Source of the DNA: CAYJXJ01 sp964374095 | Lineage (GTDB): Bacteria > Elusimicrobiota > Elusimicrobia > UBA1565 > UBA9628 | NCBI GenBank assembly: GCA_964374095.1 | Contig: CAYJXJ010000077.1 | Span: 1-20,343, forward strand | DNA length: 20,343 nt | Reading direction: 5' to 3' | In this document: positions 12,910 through 20,343 of the stretch, piece after piece | Position numbering within the stretch: position 1 is the stretch's first letter | Layout: every line of letters starts with the position of its first letter | Program-made: the position numbers and the translations under genes | The notes under the pieces: model-generated | Database searches by the model: none | What the model was told of the DNA's origin: nothing | The model's input: the letters and a program-made list of their open reading frames with translations, nothing else

Positions 12910-15900
12910 GGGGAAGGGGAGGCGGCCTGTTCCAGCAGTGGTGGGTCTGGCCCGCGACGGCCGCCGCCATCGCCTTATGGAGCGTCTGCGTCGTTCCGGG
13001 GTGGGTTTTCGGCGGGGCCGGGACGTTGTTTCCGTTTCGCAGCTACGTCGATATCGGGGAGGCTCTCGCGCACGGGTTGCGTCCCCCAGGGATGCACGTT
13101 TCCTACCACATGCCCGGGGCCAGCCTCGCGGCGGCCTGGCTCTTCAATCATATCGAGCCGGCCTGGCTGGAGGTCGCCGCTGGCGCGCTGGGACTTGCCG
13201 CCGCGGGGTTGGTCGCGGCCCTCGGGGTCCTGCTCGGATCGCCGTGGAGCGGACTCCTGGCGGCGGCGGGCCTGCTCTTAGTCCCGGGAATCTGGTATGA
13301 AAAGTGCGGCTATAGCCACTTCGTCCATTCCCTTCATGTCCTCCTCGTGGCGGGTGTGCAGGCCTGGAGGACACGGTGTCCATCGACGGCCCGCAGCGCG
13401 GCGCTGGGTCTGGCTGTCGGTGGAGCGCTTCTGTTCCGGTCTCCCCTATTCTTGTATCCTCCGGTCCTGCTGGCCTGGGAGTGGTTCAGAAGGCCCGGGG
13501 GGCGGCGGCCCTCCTGGCGGGAGGCCGCCTGTTTGCTCGCGCTCCCCTACGCTTGTCTGCTGCCGTGGGTATGGATGAACTGGGTCGTCACTCAACAGAT
13601 CGTCATTTTCGAACACAATGAGGCGACGCCCAACATCGTGACCGGAGCCGTCGGAATGCTGCATACCTCGGACGGCGATTGGATGTCGCAGGAGCTCTTC
13701 GGAGCGTCGGGGATGCGTGATGATCTGCCGGGGCTGCTCCGGTGGGCCCTCGGGCGCATCCTCGAGGACCCGCTGCGCTATCTCGGCTCCATCGTCCGGA
13801 GGGTGGGCTACGTCTTCGGGCACCACCCCTGGCTCGGCCCGGCGGCGCTTGCCGCGGCCTGGATTTCTCGCCGTCGAACCGAGGTGGAGGTTACGGTCCT
13901 GCTCACGGTCTATTACCTTATGATCCATTGCCTGATGGCGGTCCAGGAGGGATACTTCCGCCCGTTATGGCCCCTCCTGATGGTACTGGCCGCGACTCTG
14001 GTCGGCGCCGGCGGGCGGCCGTGGCCGGAAGCGGCGGCGATTCGGGGCGCGACGGCGGCGCTCGGGTTGGGCCTGGCGCTCAGCCTTTCGGCGGCCGCCG
14101 CTTCATGGGCGGCGGTCGTGTCCTATGGATCTGCCTACCGCCGGAGAGACCCGGGGTCGGCCGACGCGCTCGCGGCGGCGCTGCGACGGGACCCTGGGGA
14201 CGCCTGGCTGCACTCCGAACAGGGACGTCTGCTGCTCGAGTCGGGCCGTCCCCGCGAGGCGGCCGCGGCCTACCGACGGTCCCTGAGGCTGCGGCGGGCC
14301 TATCCCGAGCGGCAGCTGCGCATGCACTGGGCGCGACTCCAGGCCGGTGAACCGCGTGGGTTGCAGAGATTCAAGTGGCCGGAGTGGGATACGGACCGGG
14401 GGATGCGGGAGGAATTTCATGTCCTCAAGGCCTGCGCGCTGCAAGTGGGAGGAGATCGCGACGGGGCCCGGGAGCAGCTGCGCGCTGCCTACGCCTTGCG
14501 CGCCTCCAGGTCGATGCCGGGTCTGGCCGCTCCTTCTCCGCTGAGGGCGAGCTACGAGACGGTGGAGCTCTCCGAGAGGATGCGTGGGCTGTGGGCGGCG
14601 CGGCCGCCACGGGAACGCGGGGAGTTATTCGCCCTGGCCGCCGAGTTGGCTCCGCGTCAAGCCAGCGCGTGGCTCGAGTTGGGAGCCGCCCGGCTTGAAT
14701 TCGGGGACCGGCTGGGCGCGCGGCGGGCGCTGAAACGGGCCGAGGTTCTGGCGGTGATTCCCCCCGAGATCCGGCGTTTGGCCTGGCTTTGGGGCGCGGC
14801 CGGGGAGCCGGGACGGGTACTGTCTGTTCTTGAGAGGCACCGAGGGATACCCGGCGGGGTGGGCGGGATCCCCTTTCCGGCCGAGGCTTTGATCGGGCTG
14901 GCGCGCCAAGCCGGAGCCACGGGACGCCGGGAACAGGCGCGGAGCCTACTTGCCGTGGCGCGTTCTCTGGGAGGTCCCTCCTTGCGTCGTCTCGACATTC
15001 ATGACGCGACACTTGAGCTGGGTGACATCCCGGCGGCCCGCCGGCTCTGGGAGGAGCTTGCCTCGGAGGAGCGTCGCGTTGCCGCGGCCGCCTGGACCGC
15101 ACGATTCAATCGGGCGAGCGACCGAGGCGAATCGACCGCTGCGCTGCGGCTCGTGCGGCAGGCCCCGCCGGAGATAGTGTTTCCCGTGCCTGCGATGATC
15201 GGACTCGCCCGTAGATCGGCCTCCCAGGGGCGTCGGGGAGAGGCGCGGCAACTGCTGAACGTCGCCGAGACTTTCCCCGGCGCTTGGGCCCATGGGGCCG
15301 ACCTTCATAACGTCTATTTGGAGGTCGGCGAACTGCAGACGGCGCGGAAAATCGCCGGTGGCCTGGCGCCGTCGGATCGCCCGCGCGCCGCGGCGGGATG
15401 GCTCGATGAGTCCATTCGAGCCTGGAGGCGCGGCGACCGGGCCGGTTTTCGCAGCTTCATGGCCGAGGCGCTGGCGATGGGCCTCCCTGATTCGGAGCTC
15501 GTCTCGGCCTCCGCCCGGCTGGGTGATTCGGAGGCGGCGCGGGCGGCGCTCGCGATGATCTCGAGCCGCTCGCCGCAGGCGACCGCGGGGGTCTGGATCG
15601 GACAGGCCCGGGTCGCGGGTGGGCGGGGGGAGGCGGGCCTGGCTCGCGAGCTTCTCTCGCGCGGCCTGGCCTTGGGGCCGCGGTCTTCCGATCTGCACGC
15701 CGCGGCGCTGTTGCGCCAGCAGCTGGGCGATCATGTGGGGGCGAAGGAACTTCTCGACAAGTTGGTGGGGTCACACCCGCGCGAAGCGCTCTACGTCAAG
15801 GACCGGGCCCTGAGCGCCTACCTCGAGGGAGACATCGGCACGGCGATCCGTGACCTGGAACGCGCGGCCCAACTCGACCCGGGGCTGCTGGAGGCCTACG

Positions 15901-16076
15901 TCAGCCTGGCGGCCGCGCACGCGGGCCGCGGGGATTTCCGGGCCGCTCTGACGGCGGCCGAGCGCGGCTTGGCCGCCAAGACGCGGCGCGCCCAGCCCGA
16001 GCTGCGGGCCAAGCTTGAACAGACCCGCCGGGAGCTCGCCGCCCGTTTGGGAGTCCCGGGGACCGCGCGGCCATGA
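12906..16076 (+). CDS. GT-C-like membrane domain fused to TPR array, paralogue 2
   Basis: A 1056-residue protein from GTG 12906 (GTGA overlap). It has the same architecture as the gene before it: first helix near 13-34, acidic loop SYVDIGEA (46-53), YHMPGASLAAAW at 67-78, further helices to about 395, EHNEATPNIVTG at 236-247, VQEGYFRPLWPL at 346-357, then a TPR array of about 640 residues, longer than in paralogue 1. The array has recurring repeat-like units that each include a (D)LH(N/D)-type segment, for example RLDIHDATLELGDIPAARRLW and DLHNVYLEVGELQTARKIA, suggesting internal repeat expansion. Conserved loops and motifs show that the two genes arose by tandem duplication. The likely role is membrane glycosyl transfer with an attached scaffold (inference). 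It ends in an ATGA overlap with a family 2 glycosyltransferase, which may supply its lipid-linked sugar. Confidence 0.78.
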   Translation: MRGRGGGLFQQWWVWPATAAAIALWSVCVVPGWVFGGAGTLFPFRSYVDIGEALAHGLRPPGMHVSYHMPGASLAAAWLFNHIEPAWLEVAAGALGLAAAGLVAALGVLLGSPWSGLLAAAGLLLVPGIWYEKCGYSHFVHSLHVLLVAGVQAWRTRCPSTARSAALGLAVGGALLFRSPLFLYPPVLLAWEWFRRPGGRRPSWREAACLLALPYACLLPWVWMNWVVTQQIVIFEHNEATPNIVTGAVGMLHTSDGDWMSQELFGASGMRDDLPGLLRWALGRILEDPLRYLGSIVRRVGYVFGHHPWLGPAALAAAWISRRRTEVEVTVLLTVYYLMIHCLMAVQEGYFRPLWPLLMVLAATLVGAGGRPWPEAAAIRGATAALGLGLALSLSAAAASWAAVVSYGSAYRRRDPGSADALAAALRRDPGDAWLHSEQGRLLLESGRPREAAAAYRRSLRLRRAYPERQLRMHWARLQAGEPRGLQRFKWPEWDTDRGMREEFHVLKACALQVGGDRDGAREQLRAAYALRASRSMPGLAAPSPLRASYETVELSERMRGLWAARPPRERGELFALAAELAPRQASAWLELGAARLEFGDRLGARRALKRAEVLAVIPPEIRRLAWLWGAAGEPGRVLSVLERHRGIPGGVGGIPFPAEALIGLARQAGATGRREQARSLLAVARSLGGPSLRRLDIHDATLELGDIPAARRLWEELASEERRVAAAAWTARFNRASDRGESTAALRLVRQAPPEIVFPVPAMIGLARRSASQGRRGEARQLLNVAETFPGAWAHGADLHNVYLEVGELQTARKIAGGLAPSDRPRAAAGWLDESIRAWRRGDRAGFRSFMAEALAMGLPDSELVSASARLGDSEAARAALAMISSRSPQATAGVWIGQARVAGGRGEAGLARELLSRGLALGPRSSDLHAAALLRQQLGDHVGAKELLDKLVGSHPREALYVKDRALSAYLEGDIGTAIRDLERAAQLDPGLLEAYVSLAAAHAGRGDFRAALTAAERGLAAKTRRAQPELRAKLEQTRRELAARLGVPGTARP
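15774..16015 (+). repeat. 242-base near-identical direct repeat, copy 2
   Basis: Second copy, offset by 3164 bases from 12610-12851 with one mismatch. It encodes the last TPR units of paralogue 2 in the same reading frame, so both proteins share about 80 identical residues near their C-termini although their N-terminal domains are clearly diverged. Confidence 0.95.
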
Positions 16077-16801
16077 GCGGCAAGGGTGGCGTGAGCCTCA
16101 TCGTTCCGGTGCGCGATGAGGAGGCCCGCATCGATGGGTTGGCCGCCATCATCGCCACCCTGCGCGGGCGCGGCGGGGAGTGGGAGCTTCTCGTGGTCGA
16201 GGACGGGAGCCGCGACCGGACGCGGGAATTGGCCGAGGGGCAACTCCGGGGGGAGGCGGGGGCGCGGTTGCTGCACTTCGACCGGAATTTCGGCAAGGGC
16301 TTCGCGGTGCGCGAGGGGGTGCTCGCGTCCCGGGGCGAGTTCGTCGCCTACATCGACCTGGATCTGTCCGTGCCCCTCGCGGCTCTCGATGCCGCCCTGC
16401 CGCTGTTGAAATCGGGTTGGGACGCGGTGGTGGCGTCCCGCGCCCATCCCGACTCGCGGATCATCGACCCGGAGCCCGCGGCGCGGCGGTTGGGCGGGGC
16501 CTTGTTCAACGCCGTGCGGCGGTGGCTGCTGCCGACGCGCTTGGCAGACACGCAATGCGGCTTCAAGGCCTTCCGGGGCGATGTGGCGCGCCGGGTCTTT
16601 TCGGCCTGCCGCGTGGATGGGTTTCTCTTCGATGTGGAGGTGCTCTGGCGCCTGGAGCGCGAGGGCCGCCGGGTCTATGAACTGCCGGTGGAGTGGCGCC
16701 ACCGCCGGGGGAGCCGCGTGCGCTGGGTCGGGGATACCCTGCGCTCGCTGCGCGATCTGGCCCTCATCCGCTGGCGCGCCGGGCGGGGCGTTTCTTCATG
16801 A
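16073..16801 (+). CDS. Family 2 glycosyltransferase, polyprenyl-phosphate sugar synthase type
   Basis: A 242-residue protein from ATG 16073. GT-A fold motifs are SLIVPVRDEEARI at 8-20, VVEDGSRDRT at 41-50 (nucleotide binding), YIDLDLSVP at 93-101 with the metal-binding D95-x-D97, and DTQCGFKAFRGDVA from 159, a motif of the DPM1/ALG5-like group that makes dolichyl- or polyprenyl-phosphate hexose from a nucleotide sugar. No C-terminal membrane helices are present, so it is probably a peripheral cytoplasmic enzyme. Its place directly after the two GT-C-like proteins fits a supply of lipid-linked sugar to them: family 2 enzyme inside, GT-C enzyme outside (inference). The sugar cannot be read from the sequence. 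It overlaps both neighbours by 4 bases. Confidence 0.88.
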   Translation: MSGKGGVSLIVPVRDEEARIDGLAAIIATLRGRGGEWELLVVEDGSRDRTRELAEGQLRGEAGARLLHFDRNFGKGFAVREGVLASRGEFVAYIDLDLSVPLAALDAALPLLKSGWDAVVASRAHPDSRIIDPEPAARRLGGALFNAVRRWLLPTRLADTQCGFKAFRGDVARRVFSACRVDGFLFDVEVLWRLEREGRRVYELPVEWRHRRGSRVRWVGDTLRSLRDLALIRWRAGRGVSS

Positions 16802-17739
16802 GAGCGCTGGTCACGGGCGGCGCGGGATTCATCGGCAGCCATCTTTGCGACCGTCTCCTGGAGGCGGGCTGGGAGGTCCGCGCTTACGATGATCTGTCCA
16901 CCGGCTCGCGCGGCAATATCAGCGGGGCGCTGGCGCGCGGCCTGCGCCTGGTCGTGGGCGACATACTCGACGCCGCGCGGCTGCGCCGCGCCGTGAAGGG
17001 CTGCGACGCGGTGTTCCACCTGGCCGCCAACGCCGATGTCCGTTTCGGGCCCCGGCGCCCGAGGCGCGATCTGGAGCAGAATACCATCGGCACCGCCGAT
17101 GTCCTAGAGGCCATGCGCCGCTCCGGCTGCCGGCGCATCGGCTTCATATCCACCGGCTCGGTGTACGGCGAGCCCGCGCGCTTTCCGACCCCCGAGGACG
17201 CCGCTTTCCCGTCCCAGACCTCCCTCTACGGGGCTTCCAAGCTGGCCGGCGAGGCGCTCATACAAGCCTACGGCGTCGCCTTCGGGTTCAGCGGGTGGAT
17301 CATCCGCACGGTCTCGGTTCTGGGCCCCCGCTACAGCCACGGCCACGTGCTCGACTTCTGGCGCCAACTTCGCCGCGACCCCTCGCGCCTGCGCCTGCTC
17401 GGCGACGGCCGCCAGCGCAAGTCCTACGTTTCGGCGCGCGATCTGGTCTCCGGCCTGCTCCTGGCGGCGCGCCGCCGCCCGCGCGGCGTGCATGTCTATA
17501 ATCTCGGGACCGATGAGGAGTGCACGGTGGGGCAATCGGCCCGCTGGATCTGCGGGGCGCTGGGGCTCAAGCCCAGAATCACCCATGGGGGCGGGCCGCG
17601 CGGCTGGCCCGGCGACAGCCCGCGCATCCGGCTCGATTGCTCGCGCCTGCGCGCGCTCGGCTGGAGGCCGACGGCCGGCATACGCGACATGATCCTCGGG
17701 ACCCTGGAATGGCTGCGGCGCGAGGCGGGGCGGCGGTGA
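16798..17739 (+). CDS. NAD-dependent epimerase/dehydratase (UDP-glucose 4-epimerase-like)
   Basis: A 313-residue extended short-chain dehydrogenase from ATG 16798, where the Rossmann motif TGGAGFIGSH (6-15) begins at once. Other landmarks are YDDLSTG at 30-36, the NAD-contact segment FHLAANADVR near 73-82, NTIGTADVLEAM near 95-106, the catalytic S-T-G-S near 118-121, and Y144-x3-K148 in SLYGASK. The length and motif order match UDP-glucose 4-epimerase and related NDP-sugar epimerases and dehydratases. It probably acts in the cytoplasm on a nucleotide sugar used by the glycosyltransferases upstream (inference). An upstream in-frame ATG at 16693 would extend into the preceding gene and is not used here. 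The exact product, epimerase or dehydratase, is not decidable from motifs. Confidence 0.9.
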   Translation: MRALVTGGAGFIGSHLCDRLLEAGWEVRAYDDLSTGSRGNISGALARGLRLVVGDILDAARLRRAVKGCDAVFHLAANADVRFGPRRPRRDLEQNTIGTADVLEAMRRSGCRRIGFISTGSVYGEPARFPTPEDAAFPSQTSLYGASKLAGEALIQAYGVAFGFSGWIIRTVSVLGPRYSHGHVLDFWRQLRRDPSRLRLLGDGRQRKSYVSARDLVSGLLLAARRRPRGVHVYNLGTDEECTVGQSARWICGALGLKPRITHGGGPRGWPGDSPRIRLDCSRLRALGWRPTAGIRDMILGTLEWLRREAGRR

Positions 17740-19004
17740 AAGTCTGCGTCTACGGCCTCGGGCATCAGGGAGCAACCACCGCCGCGTGCCTGGCCACCCG
17801 TGGCCTTGAGGTCTCGGTCTTCGACCCCGATCCCGCCGCGGCCGCGGCGCTGGCCGCGGGCCGCGCGCCCTGGGAGGAGCCCGGCGTGGCCGAACTGTGG
17901 GCCCAGGGCGTCGCCGGGGGGCGTCTGCGCCCGGCCGACAGCCTGGCCGCGGCCGCGGCCGGAGCCTTGCTGCTGTGGGCCGCCTTCGAATTGGAATCCG
18001 CGGCGCTGGCGCCCGTGGTCCTCGGCCGAATCCGGGAGAGCTTCCCGGTCCTTCCCCGCGACGCGGTCGTGCTGGTCTCCTCGCAGCTTCCGGTGGGGTC
18101 CATGAATCGGCTGGAGCGAGACGCCGCCGCGGCGCGGCCCGACCTCGCCTGCGCGTACTGTCCCGAGAATCTGAGGATCGGGTCAGCGGTGGCGACGTTC
18201 CTTCAAGCCGAGCGGTTCGTGGTGGGCCTGCGCGGGGACCGGGGCCGGCCCAGGCTTGAGGAGTTGTTCACGGCGGTGGGGCGCCCTGTGGTCTGGATGG
18301 GGATCGAATCGGCGGAGATGTCCAAGCACGCCCTGAACTCTTTCCTCGCGATGACGGTCGTCTACGCCAACGAGCTGGCTGGCCTGTGCGGCGCGGCCGG
18401 GGCGGACTCGCTCGAAGTCGAGCGTGCCCTGCGCTCCGACCCGCGCGTCGGGCCGCGCGCCTATCTGCGCGCCGGATCGGCCTTTTCCGGCCACACCCTG
18501 CGGCGCGACCTCGAGTGCTTGCTCGGGGTCGGGGAGCGGGCCGGAATCGAGGTCCCACTGCTGTCGGCGATACTTCCGAGCAACGAGTCCGCGCGGCTAT
18601 GGGCCGCGCGGCGGCTGGAGAGTCGTCTGGAGAGCCTGGAGGGACGGCGCGTGGCGGTGCTGGGCCTGGCCTACAAACCCGGTACGGCATCCACGCGGGG
18701 CTCCGAGGCCGTTGAGCTTTGCCGGCGGCTGGCCGATCACGGCGCTTCCGTGCGGGTCTTTGATCCCCTCGTGGGCCGCTTGCCTGAGGGGATGGGCGCG
18801 GTCGCGCTCTGCCGCACGGCGGAGGAGGCGCTGGACAAGGCGGACGCGGCGGTGATCGCGCTGGCCTGCCCGGAGTTCTCGCATATCACCGCCGACATGC
18901 TGGCGCGCCGCATGGCCGCGGCCTTGGTCCTCGACCCGGGACGGGTCTGCCAGGCCGCTCTCGGCGCCGACCCCCGAATCGAGTATATTGTCTTTGGCCG
19001 ATGA
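17736..19004 (+). CDS. UDP-glucose/GDP-mannose dehydrogenase family protein lacking the catalytic Cys
   Basis: A 422-residue protein from GTG 17736 (GTGA overlap), giving the Rossmann motif KVCVYGLGHQG at 2-12. Family features: VFDPDP near 28-33, CPENLRIGSA near 145-154, the ESAEMSKHALNSFLAMTVVYANEL region with Lys197 and Asn201, and a C-terminal second Rossmann domain with VLGLAYKPGT and TRGSEAVEL. In the usual F-G-G-x-C-x-x-K-D active-site loop this protein reads F-S-G-H-T-L-R-R-D at 250-258. The nucleophilic cysteine is replaced by Thr254 and the Lys by Arg, while the Asp is kept. Such enzymes need the Cys to form the thioester in the two-step oxidation of a sugar C6 alcohol to an acid. 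The protein may perform only a single oxidation, a different reaction, or none. Family membership: confident. Activity: doubtful. Confidence 0.85.
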   Translation: MKVCVYGLGHQGATTAACLATRGLEVSVFDPDPAAAAALAAGRAPWEEPGVAELWAQGVAGGRLRPADSLAAAAAGALLLWAAFELESAALAPVVLGRIRESFPVLPRDAVVLVSSQLPVGSMNRLERDAAAARPDLACAYCPENLRIGSAVATFLQAERFVVGLRGDRGRPRLEELFTAVGRPVVWMGIESAEMSKHALNSFLAMTVVYANELAGLCGAAGADSLEVERALRSDPRVGPRAYLRAGSAFSGHTLRRDLECLLGVGERAGIEVPLLSAILPSNESARLWAARRLESRLESLEGRRVAVLGLAYKPGTASTRGSEAVELCRRLADHGASVRVFDPLVGRLPEGMGAVALCRTAEEALDKADAAVIALACPEFSHITADMLARRMAAALVLDPGRVCQAALGADPRIEYIVFGR

Positions 19005-19894
19005 CAAACACGGGACGAAAACTCGAAGGCCGCGGCGCGGTGGTCACCGGCGGCAGTTTGGGGTTGGGCCGGGTCATCGTGGAGGCGTTCCTGCGCGAGG
19101 GAGCGCGGGTGCTCACCTGCGGCCGCGACCCGGCGGCGCTCGCCCGTCTGGGGCGGGAGTTGGGCGACCGGCGGCGTCAGGGCCGGCTTTGGATCAAGCG
19201 GGCGGACGTGTCCAAGCCGTCCGCTATGAAGTCCCTCTTCTCCGAGGCCGACCGCCGGCTGGGCCCGTGGGACATCCTGGTCAACAACGCCGGGGTCTTC
19301 GGTCCGCACGGGCCTTTCGTGGACGAGGACTGGGGGCGCTGGGTGCGAACCATCTCGACCAATCTCCTCGGCGCGGCCTACGCCTGCAAGCTCGCCCTGG
19401 AGCGCTTCAAGAAGCGCGCCCGGCGTGGCGGTCCCCGGCGCAAGATCATCAATCTCTCCGGAGGCGGCGCGACCGCTCCAATGCCCGGCTTTTCAGCCTA
19501 CGGGGCCTCGAAAGCCGGCCTGGTGCGCCTGACCGAGACCCTCGCCCATGAGGCCGCGAGCCTGGGAGTCGACGTCAATGCCGTGGCCCCGGGACCCTTG
19601 AACACCCGCTTCCTGGACCAGGCCCTGGCGGCCGGACCCGGGCGGGTGGGCCGCGAGTTCTACGAAAAGTCTTTGCGCCAGCGGCGCGAGGGCGGCGCGC
19701 CCCTGGAGCGAGGCGCCTCCCTTTGCGTCTTTCTGGCGAGCGCCGAGTCCGACGGAATCACCGGCCGCCTCATCAGCGCGATCTGGGACAAGTGGGAAGG
19801 TCTGGCGCCGCGTCGGGAGGCTTTGAAGGATTCCGACGTTTACACCCTGCGGCGGATCAAGGCTTCGGACCGGGGGCTCACGTGGGACGGCTGA
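19001..19894 (+). CDS. SDR-family oxidoreductase
   Basis: A 297-residue classical short-chain dehydrogenase/reductase from ATG 19001 (ATGA overlap). It has the cofactor motif TGGSLGLG at 16-23, GRDPAAL near 41-47, VNNAG at 94-98, the catalytic Ser153 in INLSGGG, and Y167-x3-K171 in AYGASKAG, followed by VNAVAPGPLNTRF, typical of the family. The C-terminal tail (about 255-297) is longer than in the shortest members and is charged. It probably oxidises or reduces a sugar or polyol intermediate with NAD(P) in the cytoplasm, in line with its nucleotide-sugar neighbours (inference). Substrate specificity of SDR enzymes cannot be assigned by eye. It overlaps the next gene by 13 bases. Confidence 0.9.
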   Translation: MTNTGRKLEGRGAVVTGGSLGLGRVIVEAFLREGARVLTCGRDPAALARLGRELGDRRRQGRLWIKRADVSKPSAMKSLFSEADRRLGPWDILVNNAGVFGPHGPFVDEDWGRWVRTISTNLLGAAYACKLALERFKKRARRGGPRRKIINLSGGGATAPMPGFSAYGASKAGLVRLTETLAHEAASLGVDVNAVAPGPLNTRFLDQALAAGPGRVGREFYEKSLRQRREGGAPLERGASLCVFLASAESDGITGRLISAIWDKWEGLAPRREALKDSDVYTLRRIKASDRGLTWDG

Positions 19895-20343
19895 GGGTCG
19901 CGATCATAGGCTGCGGCCTCGCCGGGTCCAAGCGCGCCGCGTCGCTGGCGCCGGCCGGGCGCTTGACCTGGGCCGCCGATCCCCGGTTCGCGCGCGCCCA
20001 GGCCCTCACCCGCGCCGCCGACGGGCGCGCGAGCCGGACCTGGAGGCAAGCCCTGAGCGCCCCGGACGTGGACGCGGTCATCGTGGCCACGCCGCATCAC
20101 CTGCTCGCCCGCGTCGGCCTGGCGGCCCTGGCGGCCGGCAAGCACGTCCTGCTCGAGAAGCCGGGCGCGCTGCGCTCCGCCGACATCGCCCGCCTCATCG
20201 CCGCGGCAAGACGTCGAAAACTCTGCGCGCGCGTCGGCTACAACCACCGCTTCCATCCCGCCGTGCTGGCAGCCCTGGACCTGGTCTCCTCCGGAGACTT
20301 GGGGGAGCTCTTCTACGTCCGGGCGCGCTATGGGCATGGGGGA
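19882..20343 (+). CDS. Gfo/Idh/MocA-family oxidoreductase, 3' end outside the window
   Basis: The frame is open from GTG 19882 to the right edge (154 codons, no stop). CTG 19891 is an alternative start. The N-terminal Rossmann motif VAIIGCGLAGSKRA (6-19) follows at once, then AVIVATPHHLLA near 68-79 and the family-defining EKPG motif in VLLEKPGALR (about 91-100), then YNHRFHPAV, typical of Gfo/Idh/MocA dehydrogenases after the EKP motif. The C-terminal substrate domain lies beyond the window. These enzymes oxidise or reduce a hydroxyl or keto group of sugars, nucleotide sugars or cyclitols with NAD(P). With the epimerase, the UDP-glucose-dehydrogenase-like protein and the SDR, it suggests an unusual sugar or polyol pathway (inference). 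Confidence 0.88.
   Translation, partial: MGRLRVAIIGCGLAGSKRAASLAPAGRLTWAADPRFARAQALTRAADGRASRTWRQALSAPDVDAVIVATPHHLLARVGLAALAAGKHVLLEKPGALRSADIARLIAAARRRKLCARVGYNHRFHPAVLAALDLVSSGDLGELFYVRARYGHGG

Noticed and set aside
12610..16015. Insertion sequence or transposon flanked by the 242-base direct repeats
   Set aside because: The repeats are in-frame coding sequence at equivalent places in two paralogues, and no transposase lies between them. Gene conversion explains them better.
17497..17502. TATAAT inside the epimerase gene
   Set aside because: It encodes the conserved Y-N-L-G-T segment of the epimerase, lacks a -35, and no gene starts nearby.
18984..18989. TATATT as a -10 box before the SDR gene
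   Set aside because: No -35 of any quality at the right distance. It encodes the EYIVFG end of the upstream protein, and the junction is a normal ATGA overlap.

Overview
The window is very GC-rich, and every gene I can support lies on the + strand. It holds sixteen protein genes with essentially no intergenic DNA. Ten of the fifteen junctions are 4-base stop/start overlaps of the ATGA, GTGA or TTGA type; the others range from a 10-base gap to a 13-base overlap. I see no RNA gene, insertion sequence, CRISPR array or convincing terminator. The layout (very high GC, many TPR proteins, membrane GT-C enzymes fused to TPR arrays, a B12-type radical SAM protein, and sugar-nucleotide enzymes in one long operon) suggests an uncultured high-GC bacterium, perhaps Elusimicrobiota or a deltaproteobacteria-like lineage. 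The taxon is a guess.

Region 1 (1-7285) looks like a protein- or peptide-modification cassette and is the unusual part. A TPR protein cut by the left edge is followed by a tetrapyrrole-methylase-fold SAM methyltransferase with borosin-like motifs. Next come a polytopic membrane protein with an A24 (prepilin-peptidase) N-terminal domain, a protein with the HExxH...SPWR signature of the HEXXH-type putative peptide-modification (alpha-ketoglutarate-dependent beta-hydroxylase) family, an unrecognised 230-residue protein, and an orphan QueC-like ATP-dependent enzyme. A second TPR protein resembling the first closes the block. No precursor-peptide gene is visible, so the substrate is either outside the window or not a classical peptide.

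Region 2 (7278-16801) looks like membrane glycosyl transfer: a GT-C-like polytopic protein, a cobalamin-type radical SAM enzyme, two large paralogous proteins each joining a GT-C-like membrane domain to a long TPR array, and a family 2 glycosyltransferase of the polyprenyl-phosphate sugar synthase type. The two large paralogues share a 242-base segment at their 3' ends that differs at one base, although the rest has diverged. This is a strong sign of recent gene conversion.

Region 3 (16798-20343) supplies or alters sugar precursors: an extended-SDR nucleotide-sugar epimerase, a UDP-glucose/GDP-mannose dehydrogenase homologue whose catalytic cysteine is replaced by threonine, a classical SDR, and the start of a Gfo/Idh/MocA oxidoreductase cut by the right edge.

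Working model (inference): one transcription unit encodes enzymes that modify a secreted or membrane-processed protein or peptide, together with enzymes that build and transfer a sugar. The TPR proteins would act as docking scaffolds. Whether the two halves act on the same substrate cannot be decided from the sequence.
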